The notes under the pieces were generated by a model. It was not told the origin of the DNA. It saw nothing but the letters and a program-made list of their open reading frames with translations, and did not search any database. From NCBI GenBank assembly GCA_949128115.1, contig OX421966.1:34303042-34367041 (forward strand): 64,000 bases of DNA, written 5' to 3'. Positions 12,501 to 23,344 of the stretch are shown here, in pieces. The translations under genes and the position numbers were made by a program. This DNA comes from Anaspis maculata (lineage: Eukaryota; Arthropoda; Insecta; Coleoptera; Scraptiidae). Every line of letters begins with the position of its first letter. Position 1 is the first letter of the stretch.

Positions 12501-15500
12501 GTTAACTTATTTATCTGATTTCGACTCTGATTTTCTGACTAAATATTTGTTACAATCGATGTGGGAGGTAGGTACTTGCAATATGCATATTCACATCTCA
12601 CTATCTATTAATTTCATGGGAATTTACATTATACTTATTGGATTTTTGTAATTATAATGCAGGTGAGTAAAAATACGCGTCCATGCTAGATCGGAATCTC
12701 GATCAGAATACATGATTGTCGGGTGTTTGCAAACTTTTTTTTATTGTTCCCCCAGAAAATTACAAGCTGTCAAAAGAGGACAATGAGTAATTTTTGGGGT
12801 GGAAAATTGAACAGCAGGAGTAGAAAAATGCTCCAAACGCGACAGAAGAATGTTGGAAAAAATATGAATTTTATTTTTGGAAATATGGAGGGTCGAAAGA
12901 TAATCTTCGACCCCTTCTATTTTCGTTATTTTGAAGGAATTCAGTAAACTCTTTTTATCAGACCAAAAAGCAAAATTTTTAAACTTTTGAATGTGTTTTG
13001 TAATTCTGTTTAGTGTACAGGGTGAGTCATGAATCCTAAAAATTTAACATGTTTTTGTTTTTCAACATTTTTCTGATACTTTTGAAGCATTTCCCCAACT
13101 GCGGTTCAAATTTCTACCCCAAGTTTGCAAACATCCTTCCAGTACTCCATCATTTATAAATATGTAATTGAAAACAATCCGGTGCAACGCTGAAACCGAA
13201 AGCTGCTTGTCAAAGTATAAAAATTAGGTGGCACAACTTTAACTGAACAATCAACGCGTTTAGGAGAATCAGTAGTTAGGTTTTGTTCAAATTGAGACAA
13301 ATGGGCAGGTGATTAAGCTGAATTTTCAAAGCCAACTTTATAGGTGATAATAACATATCTGAATCACCTGTTTACTTTGTCTTGCGAATAGACTTATTTG
13401 CTGTTCATAAATAAAGTTTGGGTAAGTGCTCACCTAGCGTTGCCCGGGTCGATTTTTGCCGTGATTTCCAACAATTCGCGGCACATGATCGCCTTCCTGG
13501 CCAAGGCGTCGTCTGTGATCTGACTCGGCGTGTACCCCTGTTGGTAGCCGTACAGCTGAATCAAAGAGTGCTTCACGGAGTACACGTGATAATGATTGGG
13601 ATGGACGAAAGTCAACATTTTGGTCAGCAAGGCGTCCAGATCTCGTACCGTGGGATTCGACAGCTGAACGTGGTCGACTTCTTCGCCTATCTGGTTAACC
13701 AGGTAAGCCACCTCGTTGTTGTTCAGCCTGACTCCGCATTTGTCACAAACCCATTCGGTGCTGTCGTTGATGGGATCGATGGGCAACTGGGTTCCTCCGC
13801 AAGGATCGTTGGGATCCGCACCCAGGCACCGCAGAGCGCTCAAGTAGCTACCCAGTTCGGTCGGGTCTTTGCACCTAGAAACGGAAAAAAAAGTCAACTC
13901 GGTTGCATTGAAGAATTTAGTCAAGAAATAGCTGAATGGGGATATAATTTGGTGAATGTCAGCCAGTGACTAGTAAAAAACGAAATTTTACTGAACATTG
14001 TGGGGAAATGTTGAGTTCCCAACAGCTTGCATACATTTCCTGTGGTTAATAAACCGGCATCGGCATCGAAATTCGCCAGATATAATCCCCAATTACCAAT
14101 TTCATGATTAAATTCTTTGGTACAACCAGGGGTAACTGTATGATTTTGATAATCAACAAAACTGGGAACAAACCTGACGCATTTGCAGGAAAAGTACTTG
14201 GTTTCTTTCAAGTGCTCGCGCCTGGCCTGAGTGCCCCACAAAGCGTGCGTGTACATGGTGGAAATGTGATCGCCTTTCTTGATGGGCAGCGCAGCCCTTA
14301 CGGTTATCTTGTAGCCTTGTTCTTCGGTGTCGAAGCTGTGAACAGTGTTGCAGACGCAGTCGTGCTCCATCATGTAGGCGGTGGGGTACAGGGCCGATAT
14401 TTCTGCATCCTGGTTGATTTCCAAGGCGTTCACGTCGATGATGCCGCAAATCTTGTGGATGGTGTCCTTGGACATGTCGTGCAGGACTTCCTTGCCGGTT
14501 CTGCTCTGCAGGATGTTGAGCGGAGTGAAAAAGTTGTCGTCCAGATATTCGACGACGCGACTCTGCACGTCCCGGTAGACTTCGGTGTCGGGGTGACGTT
14601 TGTCCATGTGCGACTCCATGTCCATCAGCTGGGCGAATTTCTTCGGGTTTTTCTTCTGGAGAAGCAGACATCTCAGGGCCAGCAAGGTATCTTGCCTGTA
14701 AATCGATAAATCATCGTTGACTATTGGAAGTACACGACTATTATATTGCATGATTGATTAACCTTTCGGTATAGGGTAACTAGACAGTCATTGGCCAAGG
14801 TGTTCGAAGAGCAGGAGAAGTTATATTCAGATGAAATAGATATTATTATGCGAGTTTAAATGTGCGTTTAATGGATTGCCTGCTCATCGAGGAGGTCAAG
14901 ATGACAACTGGAATCTTCAGTATACATATAAGTAAGTTAAGATAAATTGTTACCTGTAGAAGTCATGGAGACCATTAATGGCTCGCACTTCCCTCAAGCA
15001 CAAAATCATGCATTCATGTCCGTGCTTCTCTAAGTCTTTCAAACCAGGACAGTGCGGATGACACACCGGAAAGTCACATCCTTCACATCTTGGTGACTCT
15101 TCTCCAATAATAAGCCTGTTAAACATTGAAAATGCATCAAGTATAGGTGATCTAAGGAATATCATCTGGCAAAGTCATTCTACCTGCAACATCCTGGACA
15201 AGGTACAGGTCCTTCTTCGACCATATGCGGGCGCGGTCCATATACCAGAGGCAGTTCTGCTAGCACCAAATCTCCACGGTTCAGATCTCTAGTAGCGACC
15301 AGGCATTTCCCCAGTTCACCGTCAGTCACAATCTGCATTCAAAAAATCTTATAATCCCACAATTTTAAAAGGCTAAAAATATTCTATTCTACTTTTCTTA
15401 GAATGAGGTCACTTCAGACAGTGAGTCAACTTCTCATGTTATGCTCAGACATACCATTAAGTACTTTAATTATCAGGGTTGCGCGTATATTTAAGTTTTA

Positions 15501-15737
15501 TGTTGAAAAAATCTGTCTGAAAATAAGTCAGTGAACTTAGCTGGCACGGCTGCAAATTTCCACATACGCTTTTACTGCACACGAGATTTGCGAAATTACC
15601 TCGAATGGCCGGCAAAGGCTCTTGTGCTCCTTCCAGTGCTTCTTCTGGTGGTCCTTGCTGCAATACGACACCAATTTGCAGGCGGAGCACTTCAATTCGG
15701 CCGGTTGCTGGCACTCTGCACAAACAGGCTCTTCCAT
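9511..15737 (-). CDS. SmydA-type SET and MYND domain protein (gene A)
   Basis: Exons on the minus strand are 15737-15600, 15332-15184, 15115-14954, 14695-14174, 13874-13434 and 9787-9511, all with GT-AG junctions and matching phase, giving 562 aa. A MYND zinc finger occupies residues 6-42 (C6, C9, C17, C20, C26, H30, H38, C42). The split SET domain follows: GKCLVATRDLNRGD, then a CxxC insert region, then ALYPTAYMMEHDCVCN, then ISTMYTHALWGTQARR, and a post-SET CKCVRCKDPTE. A C-terminal helical region completes it. The family comprises predicted protein-lysine methyltransferases of the arthropod SMYD4/msta branch; targets are generally unknown. The usual NHSC motif reads EHDC, so methyl transfer is not assured. 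It is in tandem with gene B and tail to tail with the GPCR. The last intron (9788-13433) is 3.6 kb and full of MITEs. Confidence 0.88.
10198..10372. mobile_element. ACAGGGTGAGTCATGAA-ended MITE
   Basis: ACAGGGTGAGTCATGAA at the left is repeated inverted as TTCATGACTTACCCTGA at the right, ~175 bp apart. It is non-coding. A single matching end recurs at 13018. Confidence 0.65.
10403..10547. mobile_element. CCTCGGG MITE, uninterrupted copy
   Basis: The ends are CCTCGGGTTCCACCAAA and TTTGGTGGAACCCGAGG, and the element is 145 bp. A second copy in the opposite orientation spans 31460-32624, where a ~1-kb element interrupts it, so this copy serves as an empty-site control. Confidence 0.85.
11833..11985. 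repeat. Single arm of the 3934-4266 fold-back family
   Basis: The stretch from AAGGACGGAGTCAAATTGG through CTTTGGTTTGAGCCCATTGG closely follows one arm of the 3934-4266 element. No complementary arm follows, so it is a truncated copy. Confidence 0.7.
12434..12456. repeat. (ATC)n microsatellite
   Basis: An imperfect run of ATC/ATA trinucleotides, followed by further AATA-rich sequence. Confidence 0.7.
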
Positions 15738-16658
15738 GGTGGTTCTCTTTATCGAAACTGAAGCGTTTTGCTGTTTTCCAACCGGATAAGAGCAATACGT
15801 GACTTACTAAACGCACAATTAAGGAGTTAATTAACAATCATCACTTGGTGCACATCTCGGTGAACTAGCACATGGCGCGTTACCGCCAGAGAAAATAAAT
15901 GTATAATGGGTAAACACAAGACGGAATCTAGGCGGCTTGCGTTTGAGTCTAGGAGGATATACCTACCTACAATGTAAGATTATGGATTTGTAAAAATAGA
16001 TTTCGGGTGGGGAATGTATAAACATATTTGTGTGGGAACGGGAAAGGGAAAGCGTGGTACAGTTGGAACGAGTCCAGGTTCTCATTTCTGGAGATCAAGA
16101 TCCAATTTTTATGTATTTTAGCAGTAAGTGATTTTGGGCTAGCTGGGGAATATGCTGGAAAAAAGTCTCTGGTAATGAAGATATGAGTTCTTATTCATCA
16201 AATCCAGAATTAAAACTGAATGCATTTCAATTTGTGTTCATCTACTGTAGCCACACTTCGATGCACACACTGTAGGTAGTGTAAGTGTAGGTATAGGTAC
16301 CTACCACTATATCCACTAATATGCAAGGTTAGTGGTTGTAGTTCGGCTGTTACTTGAGACACCATTGCTAGAGTTTCAGCGATACCCCTTCGCCCCCACC
16401 CGACCCAACTTCAAAATTTCAAATGACCCCACACACTTCGTGATATATCAAATTGAAGAGAATTGAATTATTTTTCTGGAAAAAATATTTACAAAAAATT
16501 TAACCTCTTTTCTAAAGTTGTCTGAGTGTCTAATTTGATGTTTTCCACCCCTTATAAAAATGGCACAACCATTGATTGATTGATGATACACCAAATAGAA
16601 AAAAAACGAGAAAAAATTTTTTCTTTCCTGGAAAAAACAGCATCTTTCTTTCTTAAAA

Positions 16659-17172
16659 TAGACCCTTCCAATTTTACCTGTTAGGGTTCTTCAATGGAGC
16701 CAGCTCTTTCCGATTCAGAGTTGGCAGGTCAAAATAAAATTGCCAAATTGTGAATCATGTGGAAGTCTCTAATTACTTCAGAGCTGTGGGCTTGTGCTCT
16801 GTTAGTTCATACCGAATCCTCGGTCCCCAATCTAACTCGAGTGGTCCTGCACGACTTCATAGTCCGCTAGCGGAAAAAAAAGTTGGTTCACATTTGGGTT
16901 CGTGTTAGAATGGAACATTTTGAACGTTTATAATGGATTATGAAGGTTCCAGTGGGCCAGAGACCTTCATAAACACAAAAACGTTACAACACGGGCACAG
17001 AACAAAATTGAACCACTACAATTAAACGAGAAAAATGAGAAAAAATCGTTCAAATCACTGTTAAGTTAATAAGGTGACAGCCGCAGCCGTTTGAATGTGC
17101 GCCAACTGCAGATATATGGTATTGGTAACCAATGCCAAAACCTAATAGCTCAAGTAAGATTGGGAAGATCTA
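16659..17172. mobile_element. TA-flanked MITE, copy 2
   Basis: It begins TAGACCCTTCCAATTTTACC and ends GATTGGGAAGATCTA. It is co-linear with the element at 6098-6619 over its whole ~515 bp, with many point differences and small indels. Confidence 0.75.
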
Positions 17173-19238
17173 CTTTCATGTCACTAGCTACTACTAACTA
17201 GGAAATAATGGGGAGGGAGTATATGTAGGCGGGGAAATGTTGTTTATTATTCATGAATAATGTGTACATGTACAACTTTTGGACCGCACAAATAAGACCC
17301 TTGAGAGAGGCAATAACTCTACCCTAATTTAGTAGGGCATGAATGGATGACGTCCGAGTGAAAAGTTGCCAGGTAGAGGAAGTTGGGGCAAAGTGACACC
17401 GGGGGGCAAAGTGTATTTTCGACATATTTTTGACATAGCGCCATCTCTGAGAAAGAGTTTGTACTTTTATTCATATTTGACCGGCTATTTTTTTTTTCCG
17501 TAGACATCATGGTGAGAAATTATACAAGAGCTGAGGACTGAGGCATGGAAAGGTGCAAATCGTTCAATTTATCAATAAGTTCAAAGTAAATGATTTCAGA
17601 ATTTTATTTAATTTTTCATTTCCAAGAATTTATTTTTCAGTTTTCTAGTTTCAAGTTTCACCACTTCGCCCTGACTACTCCACCCCCAGTTAGATGGATT
17701 CTACTTCATTTTAAATGAGCTCGACTGAAGTGATCCTATTTCACTACAAAATTAAATGCAACGGTTTTTTTATATCAAGAATCTGTACGTTATCTTATGT
17801 CAAAAATATTTTTTCTCACATTCCTGGCCAAATTACTGCATGGCATTGCGACGCCACAAAAAATTTATTGCAACACAGATCGGCCATATTATAGCTCAGT
17901 ATTTATGGGTTATTTGTTCCGCTGTTGAACTCTTAGCTCGTTTATTAGAGCTATCGAGCTCTAATATCGAGAACTATGGAGATATCGAGAATTAGCCGTT
18001 TTAGCGTCGAACATTAAAAACATTTTCTTAACATCGGTTAAGAAAGTCTTATTATAGCTGAGGCGCCAGACTGAATCCCGAAGCGCAGCTGATGACAAGT
18101 AACTATAGAAAACAAAAATTTCCTGAGGAAAACAGTGCAGTTTTTTTTTGACCCATATTTAAATGGAATAGCTAATTTGTTGTGAGGAAAGTTTTTTCTC
18201 GATAGGTTCATAATGAAAAAACATTGGTTTTGGTCAAAAAAAAGCTCAAGCAATAAGTACTACATAATATATTCAGTGAAGATTTAGCAAAGTATATTTA
18301 ACAAATACATCTCAAAATACATCTATGTATTATGTGCAGCTAGTGAGCGAGAGCTGAGTCACTCAAACACGCGACTGAAACCTCTAAACATATAAAACAT
18401 AAAACCTAATTTAGAACATATATGCCGATCACGTTTTAAATTCAGTAGAAATTAAAACACGGTTGGCCATGTTCCCTAGGGTGTAACGGACGCTGACAGA
18501 CCAAGTCACGTGAAAACGGGCTTTTTGTGGCGAAGTCCAATGAGGTTAGAAAATTTTGACATGAAATGCCAATTCTGACGTCTCCTTGCATCATATTCCG
18601 CTACAGTGTTGCCTTGGCTGTTATGACTGTTATCTTGTCAGAATGGCAGGTGAGTGACAGAGTCCCGAGCCGTTCTAGGTTTTAGAACTAGGCCTTCATT
18701 TCTGACCATACATTAGAACAGTTTTCTCAACCTAGTATACGATATGATGGTATATTATGATTCACTATTTTATTCAAAAAAACTGTTCACCAGTCGCCCA
18801 CTTAAACTGGAGAAAGTCTATCAAAATCAAGACGTCTTGAGCGTTCATATACAATCTTGCAACAGCGGTGTACTCGATTGACAATACGAATTCAAGGTCA
18901 TCTGGGGAAATATTGATCCAACATTACAAATTTGAGCATCCCCAAATATCGCAGAATTGCCAACTTGGCGTGCAAAAATTACCGTTCTAGTGCTGAATTT
19001 AAAAGCTGATCGGCATATAATGTGATAGTTTCAACGCTTAAAAATAATCAGAAGCATGATGCTTAAAAATCAGGTCCATTACCTAAGCAATCAGCTGTCA
19101 CCCAGCCGCTTGGGCGTTCCTTTTTATTCCTTATATCTTGGTGTCTGGACCCAGCATAACGCTCTACTCATTATTTCAGAAAGAACTACCGAGCATTCAA
19201 TACAATTTCACGTCAAAGTAGGCGAGCTCATGAAAACA

Positions 19239-20286
19239 TATACAGGGTATTTCCGATTTAAATCGCGTCCTTTCAGGAAATGATAAGAAACGTCAAAAGA
19301 AGTAGACTTTCTCAAAAAATATATGTCAGAAACGAGTAATAACGGAGATAGAGGCATCCAAATGTTGAACTTTAAAAATCGATTTGTCGTCACAAATTTG
19401 AAACTTCTCAACCGATTTCATTCAAATTTGAACAGAAGCTTACTAAAATAAGTCGATATCCAACGATAATAACGCAGTCCGTTGAAATTTTTCAGGGGTG
19501 TGGATATTGGGGAATGCCTGCGCTTTTTTACGCCTATTTTCACTCTCTAAGGTAATTTTGTAGATTGTTCACATTTTTTAATTCTACGTTCGATTTCAAA
19601 GAAAAAGTTACGATCGCAAAATTTTCATTAGAGCCTTTGTTTTCAAGATATTTGAGTTTGAAACTTCGGAAAACGCATCAAAATATCCAGTTCCAAGAGC
19701 AAAAAAAAAGTTCTCCGTGAAAACTTCTAGTTTCTTAGAAAAACTCATGGTTTTGCAACTCAAAACACCTACAAGACTAATTTCAATAAAGGAACCATTA
19801 GTTACCTTGGATTTGATTTTTGTAGGCCTTTGAAAGTGGTGTTTTCGAGATGTTTTCCGAAGATTCAACCTCAAATATCTCGAGAACGAAGCCTCTAATC
19901 AAAATTTTGCAATCGTAACTTTTTCTTCCAAATCCAACGTAGAATTCAAGAATATGAACAATTTACCAAATTCGAAAATAGGGGTAAAGAAGCGAAGGCA
20001 CCAAGGGGGGGGGGGCATTATCCATGCCCCTGAAAATTTTTGAAAGAACGCCTTATTACTGTTCGATACAGACTTTTTCCAGAAAGCTTTAAATCAAATT
20101 TGAACAAAATCGGTTGGGAAATTCCGAACCTATGACGAAAAATCGATTTTGAAAGTTCAACTTTGAACGCCTATATCTTCGTTATTACTCGTTTCTGATA
20201 TATTTATATTTTTTTGAGTCTACTTCTTTCGAAGTTCACTATCATTTCCTGAAAGGACGCGATTCAAATTTGAAACACCCTGTATA
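19239..20286. repeat. ~1.05-kb palindrome with ACAGGG/CCCTGT ends
   Basis: Left arm landmarks (TATACAGGGTATTTCCGA, TCCTTTCAGGAAATGATAA, AGAAACGAGTAATAACG) recur in reverse complement and reverse order at the right (CGTTATTACTCGTTTCT, ATCATTTCCTGAAAGGA, ACACCCTGTATA). The arms extend nearly to the centre around 19760. It is related in sequence to the palindrome at 38260-39030. Confidence 0.8.
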
Positions 20287-20296
20287 TCCCATGAAC

Positions 20297-20492
20297 TTTC
20301 TATTTTCAGTAGAATAACTTTTTGAAGCAAAAATAAAGTGACAAGCTGGGGGGCTACGGCTACGGCTGATGGCACCTGCAAAGTTTTGGAGCGAAACTAT
20401 CAATGGCCATCGGCCGTGTTCTCCCAGCGCTCCAGCTTTTCACTTTAGTTTTGCTCCAAAAAGTCATTCTACTGAAAATAGAAAGTGTATGG
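20297..20492. repeat. ~195-bp palindromic element
   Basis: CTTTCTATTTTCAGTAGAAT at the left pairs with ATTCTACTGAAAATAGAAAG at the right, with an inner pair CAAGCTGGGG / CCAGCTT. The centre reads GGCTACGGCTGATGGC. A related copy lies at 52673-52840. Confidence 0.8.
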
Positions 20493-21553
20493 GATACAGG
20501 GCTTATATTTTGCTTACAAATGACGGATTCTGTATCAAACCCGTTGAAATTTAAAGGCCGTTGAAAGAAAATCAGCCATCGTAAAGCAGATTTCTGATCG
20601 TTCCTTGGTGACCAGCGCCTTTTAAAATTTCAAGGGGTGTTCAAATTTTACAGAATTGCCTCCAAATTGTAATATTTGGAACCGTCACTGTCACTTTTTG
20701 CCGGAAATCGCCTATTCCACTAAGCCCTACGTTTTCATTTCTAGAGGTACTGGTCAGTCAGGTATTGGTCGTGAAATTTCATTGAATACTTTATACAGAT
20801 GTTCCAAAAGATTCGCACTTCCTCAAAGGTACGTCAATATACAGGATGGCCCAACGGAAACAATACCTAGCATTATAAGAGTTGTCAAATCCCTGTGAGG
20901 CTCAACACAGGGTAGGGATCTTTACCGATCACCTACATAATATTCTATGAGGTCTGAATTATCGTTCAAATTTTACGTCCTACTGTGCGCACGACGCGTC
21001 CTTACGCAAGGATCTTGCGCATTTAGCTAGCTTTCCAACTAAATCGAAGAACTCCGACCCGGATTGGAATTTAGCCCGAACCATCACACAGCCAATCTGA
21101 AATTGAGGTATCCAATTTTCCGTTGTCTCTCTTTACTGTGACGTCATGCGTATAAGATACGGTTAATCGAGGTCATTGGGCGCTTCCCAATAAGGCGTAT
21201 AAGGACACAATTCGACACAATTTGACACAGCTAGCGTTCCAATAGCAGTAATAGCACCACATGTCGACACAATCGAAACATTGGCGAGGCTGAGTTTAGA
21301 ATTGAGCTGGCAAGTGCACTTTGACATTGTGTACCCGTCTTGTCGCAGTTATTGGAAATCGTCCTATGTTTCTTGAGATATGACATTTCGTTTCTGACAA
21401 TGGGAAATTTTTCGAATCTGACAAGCGCTCTGTCGTGTATTTATTTGATTTCAGCATGGATTTCATGATTTCACTTGTTCTTACCCTCGTTCTTGCCAAT
21501 AAGTGTGTTATATGTAGTGGAAAACTGAGAAGATACTGAAGATACTTACAGAA

Positions 21554-21720
21554 ATGGTTCAAGGGTGTTGTGTCGCTCTATGCGAGTGCGAGAATAAGAC
21601 GAATACACCGGCATCACCATGCACCGGTTCAGGAAAGACCCAAACTTGATGGAAGTGTGGCTGCACCAGCACCACCAGGGATCACGCTGCACCAGACACG
21701 TGCATCTTACTACGAAAAAA
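21554..21720 (+). pseudogene. Relic of a THAP zinc-finger domain
   Basis: The frame from the ATG at 21554 reads MVQGCCVALCECENKTNT, a plausible N-terminus for a C2CH THAP domain. A different frame from 21619 then reads MHRFRKDPNLMEVWL, resembling the THAP 'HRFP.dp.l...W' core. One frameshift joins the two, so the copy is broken. THAP domains occur in P-element-type transposases and in host proteins. No downstream transposase could be followed. The assignment rests on a short motif. Confidence 0.45.
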
Positions 21721-21999
21721 CTCTATTACTTCGTCCATTAAAAACTCCCTTATGGGCTCTAGTGACTTTCCCCACATGATAATGGGAACAGTATAGCTAA
21801 CCGATTCAAAATTCCCGCAAAAGTCAGAAACGAAACGTCCAAACGTCATAAACGTCAAAACGTCAAAGGTGACCTCGAAAAACCATGTACTTTCTATCTC
21901 CTAAAATTGGAAAGGTCAATTGGCGCCAAAAAAAAGGCCTAGCCCCGGAAAAAAAATAGTACCGCTGCAAAGATAATAATTGAATGAGCTTTAAAATAA

Positions 22000-22518
22000 T
22001 AGAGAGTTATTGCAGATGAAATAAGGGCAAGCAGTATTAAAAGCGGCACTATTTTAGCACTTACGCTTGCGCAGATTAGTGCGACGTTTCCCTTAATAAG
22101 GATAGTGCCTGCCTTTATTTGGACACTCATTAGGTCGACCTTATTTATACTTTATTTTGACAAGTCCCAAAACTGGCCCTGTTAGTGTATTGTTGGTTGC
22201 CTATATTTCTCCAATTTTGAGCAAACTACCTTTACGTTATTAAATAGGGGGCTAATTTTTTGCATATAGACTCCACAGGCCTTGCAGTACACGTGTGCAA
22301 AAAATCAGGGCCGTCGGAGGGGTCCTTGTGTTCCGCATGCAATATTGCCTGCGGCATGCGGTTAGTGACACCCGTTAGAGGGTATAAGTAGAGGGAGTAG
22401 GAAATTTGCGATCTGCAATAACTCTAATTCTGCAACCAAAAATAAGGTGAGCAGTATTTTAATAACGCCTCCTTGAATAGTGCCGTGCAGTAAAATGCCA
22501 TTCTGCAATAACTCTCTA
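22000..22518. repeat. ~520-bp inverted-repeat element
   Basis: TAGAGAGTTATTGCAG (22000-22015) is matched by CTGCAATAACTCTCTA (22503-22518). Each side also has a direct-repeat motif, AAATAAGG(G/T)(C/G)AGCAGTATT. No coding signature was seen. Confidence 0.6.
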
Positions 22519-23181
22519 ATGTTTCGCTCAACTCCAGTAAGTGTCATTTAAAACTTTTGAAGATGTTAGCACCCCCATGGGAGTAAAACAGCACAGTTGC
22601 AAGCAAGGATCTCTCTTGAAACGAGAATCGACGCATCCGAGCTTTTTTCGAAGAAAAGAAAATGCCCAAAAACCCGTCTATTGTGTTTTTGTTAGGCCAC
22701 CCTGTATAGGATCGTAGTATTAGTGAATTTTTCAAAAATTTTGATGCATACTTATTTCCTCTGCATTACACAGGGTGAGGTGTAAATCAATCTCGGAATT
22801 TTTTCAACAAAAAAGTACCTGCAAACATTCTCAGTAATCCCAATATCGATGAAAAGCAAAAGAAAGCACAATTCGTTTCCATACTTTTTCAGCATATTTT
22901 TTCTTGGAGAAAAACCCCTGTTTTGGAACTAGTGGCTCACCCTGTAGATTGCCCAAAAATCGAGTACATATCTCGTAATTTTCACAAAATTGTATTTTAA
23001 ATATTACACTTGAATCTCTTGAAATAACGTAAATGAAGATGGGAAAATTTGAGCCCCAAATCTTGAAAAATGGAATTAAGAAAAATTCTAGCAATCTATG
23101 ACTCCATCACATTTTCTCTACCTTCAAAGAAATGCGGTTCTTTTGGGACACTGTGAAAATATACTGTTATCTAAATAGCTA

Positions 23182-23187
23182 TTTATT
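23182..23187 (-). terminator. Poly(A) signal of SmydA gene B
   Basis: AATAAA on the minus strand, 158 bp past the gene B stop codon. Confidence 0.5.
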
Positions 23188-23344
23188 GTCTAATTGAAAA
23201 ATGTTGAAGCCAACTTTTGCATCAAGTTTTCTTCGTATTCATTGAAGTCATTGGAACAATAGGTATGTAGTATGTATAAACATATCATAATATAGGAACA
23301 ATAATAGAAGTACAATATTGTATACTATTCATAGAAAAATCTCA

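Larger units (their letters stand above)
15738..23181. other. Intergenic DNA between SmydA genes A and B
   Basis: No intact gene was recognised in this 7.4-kb stretch. It holds a TA-flanked MITE, a ~1.05-kb palindrome, a ~195-bp palindrome, a THAP-domain relic and a ~520-bp inverted-repeat element, each listed separately. The first few hundred bases presumably contain the gene A promoter, but no TATA box stands out. Confidence 0.5.

Noticed and set aside
13418..14709. Long plus-strand frames opposite SmydA gene A
   Set aside because: They are antisense shadows of GC-richer coding exons; the minus strand reads as MYND/SET with correct splice sites.
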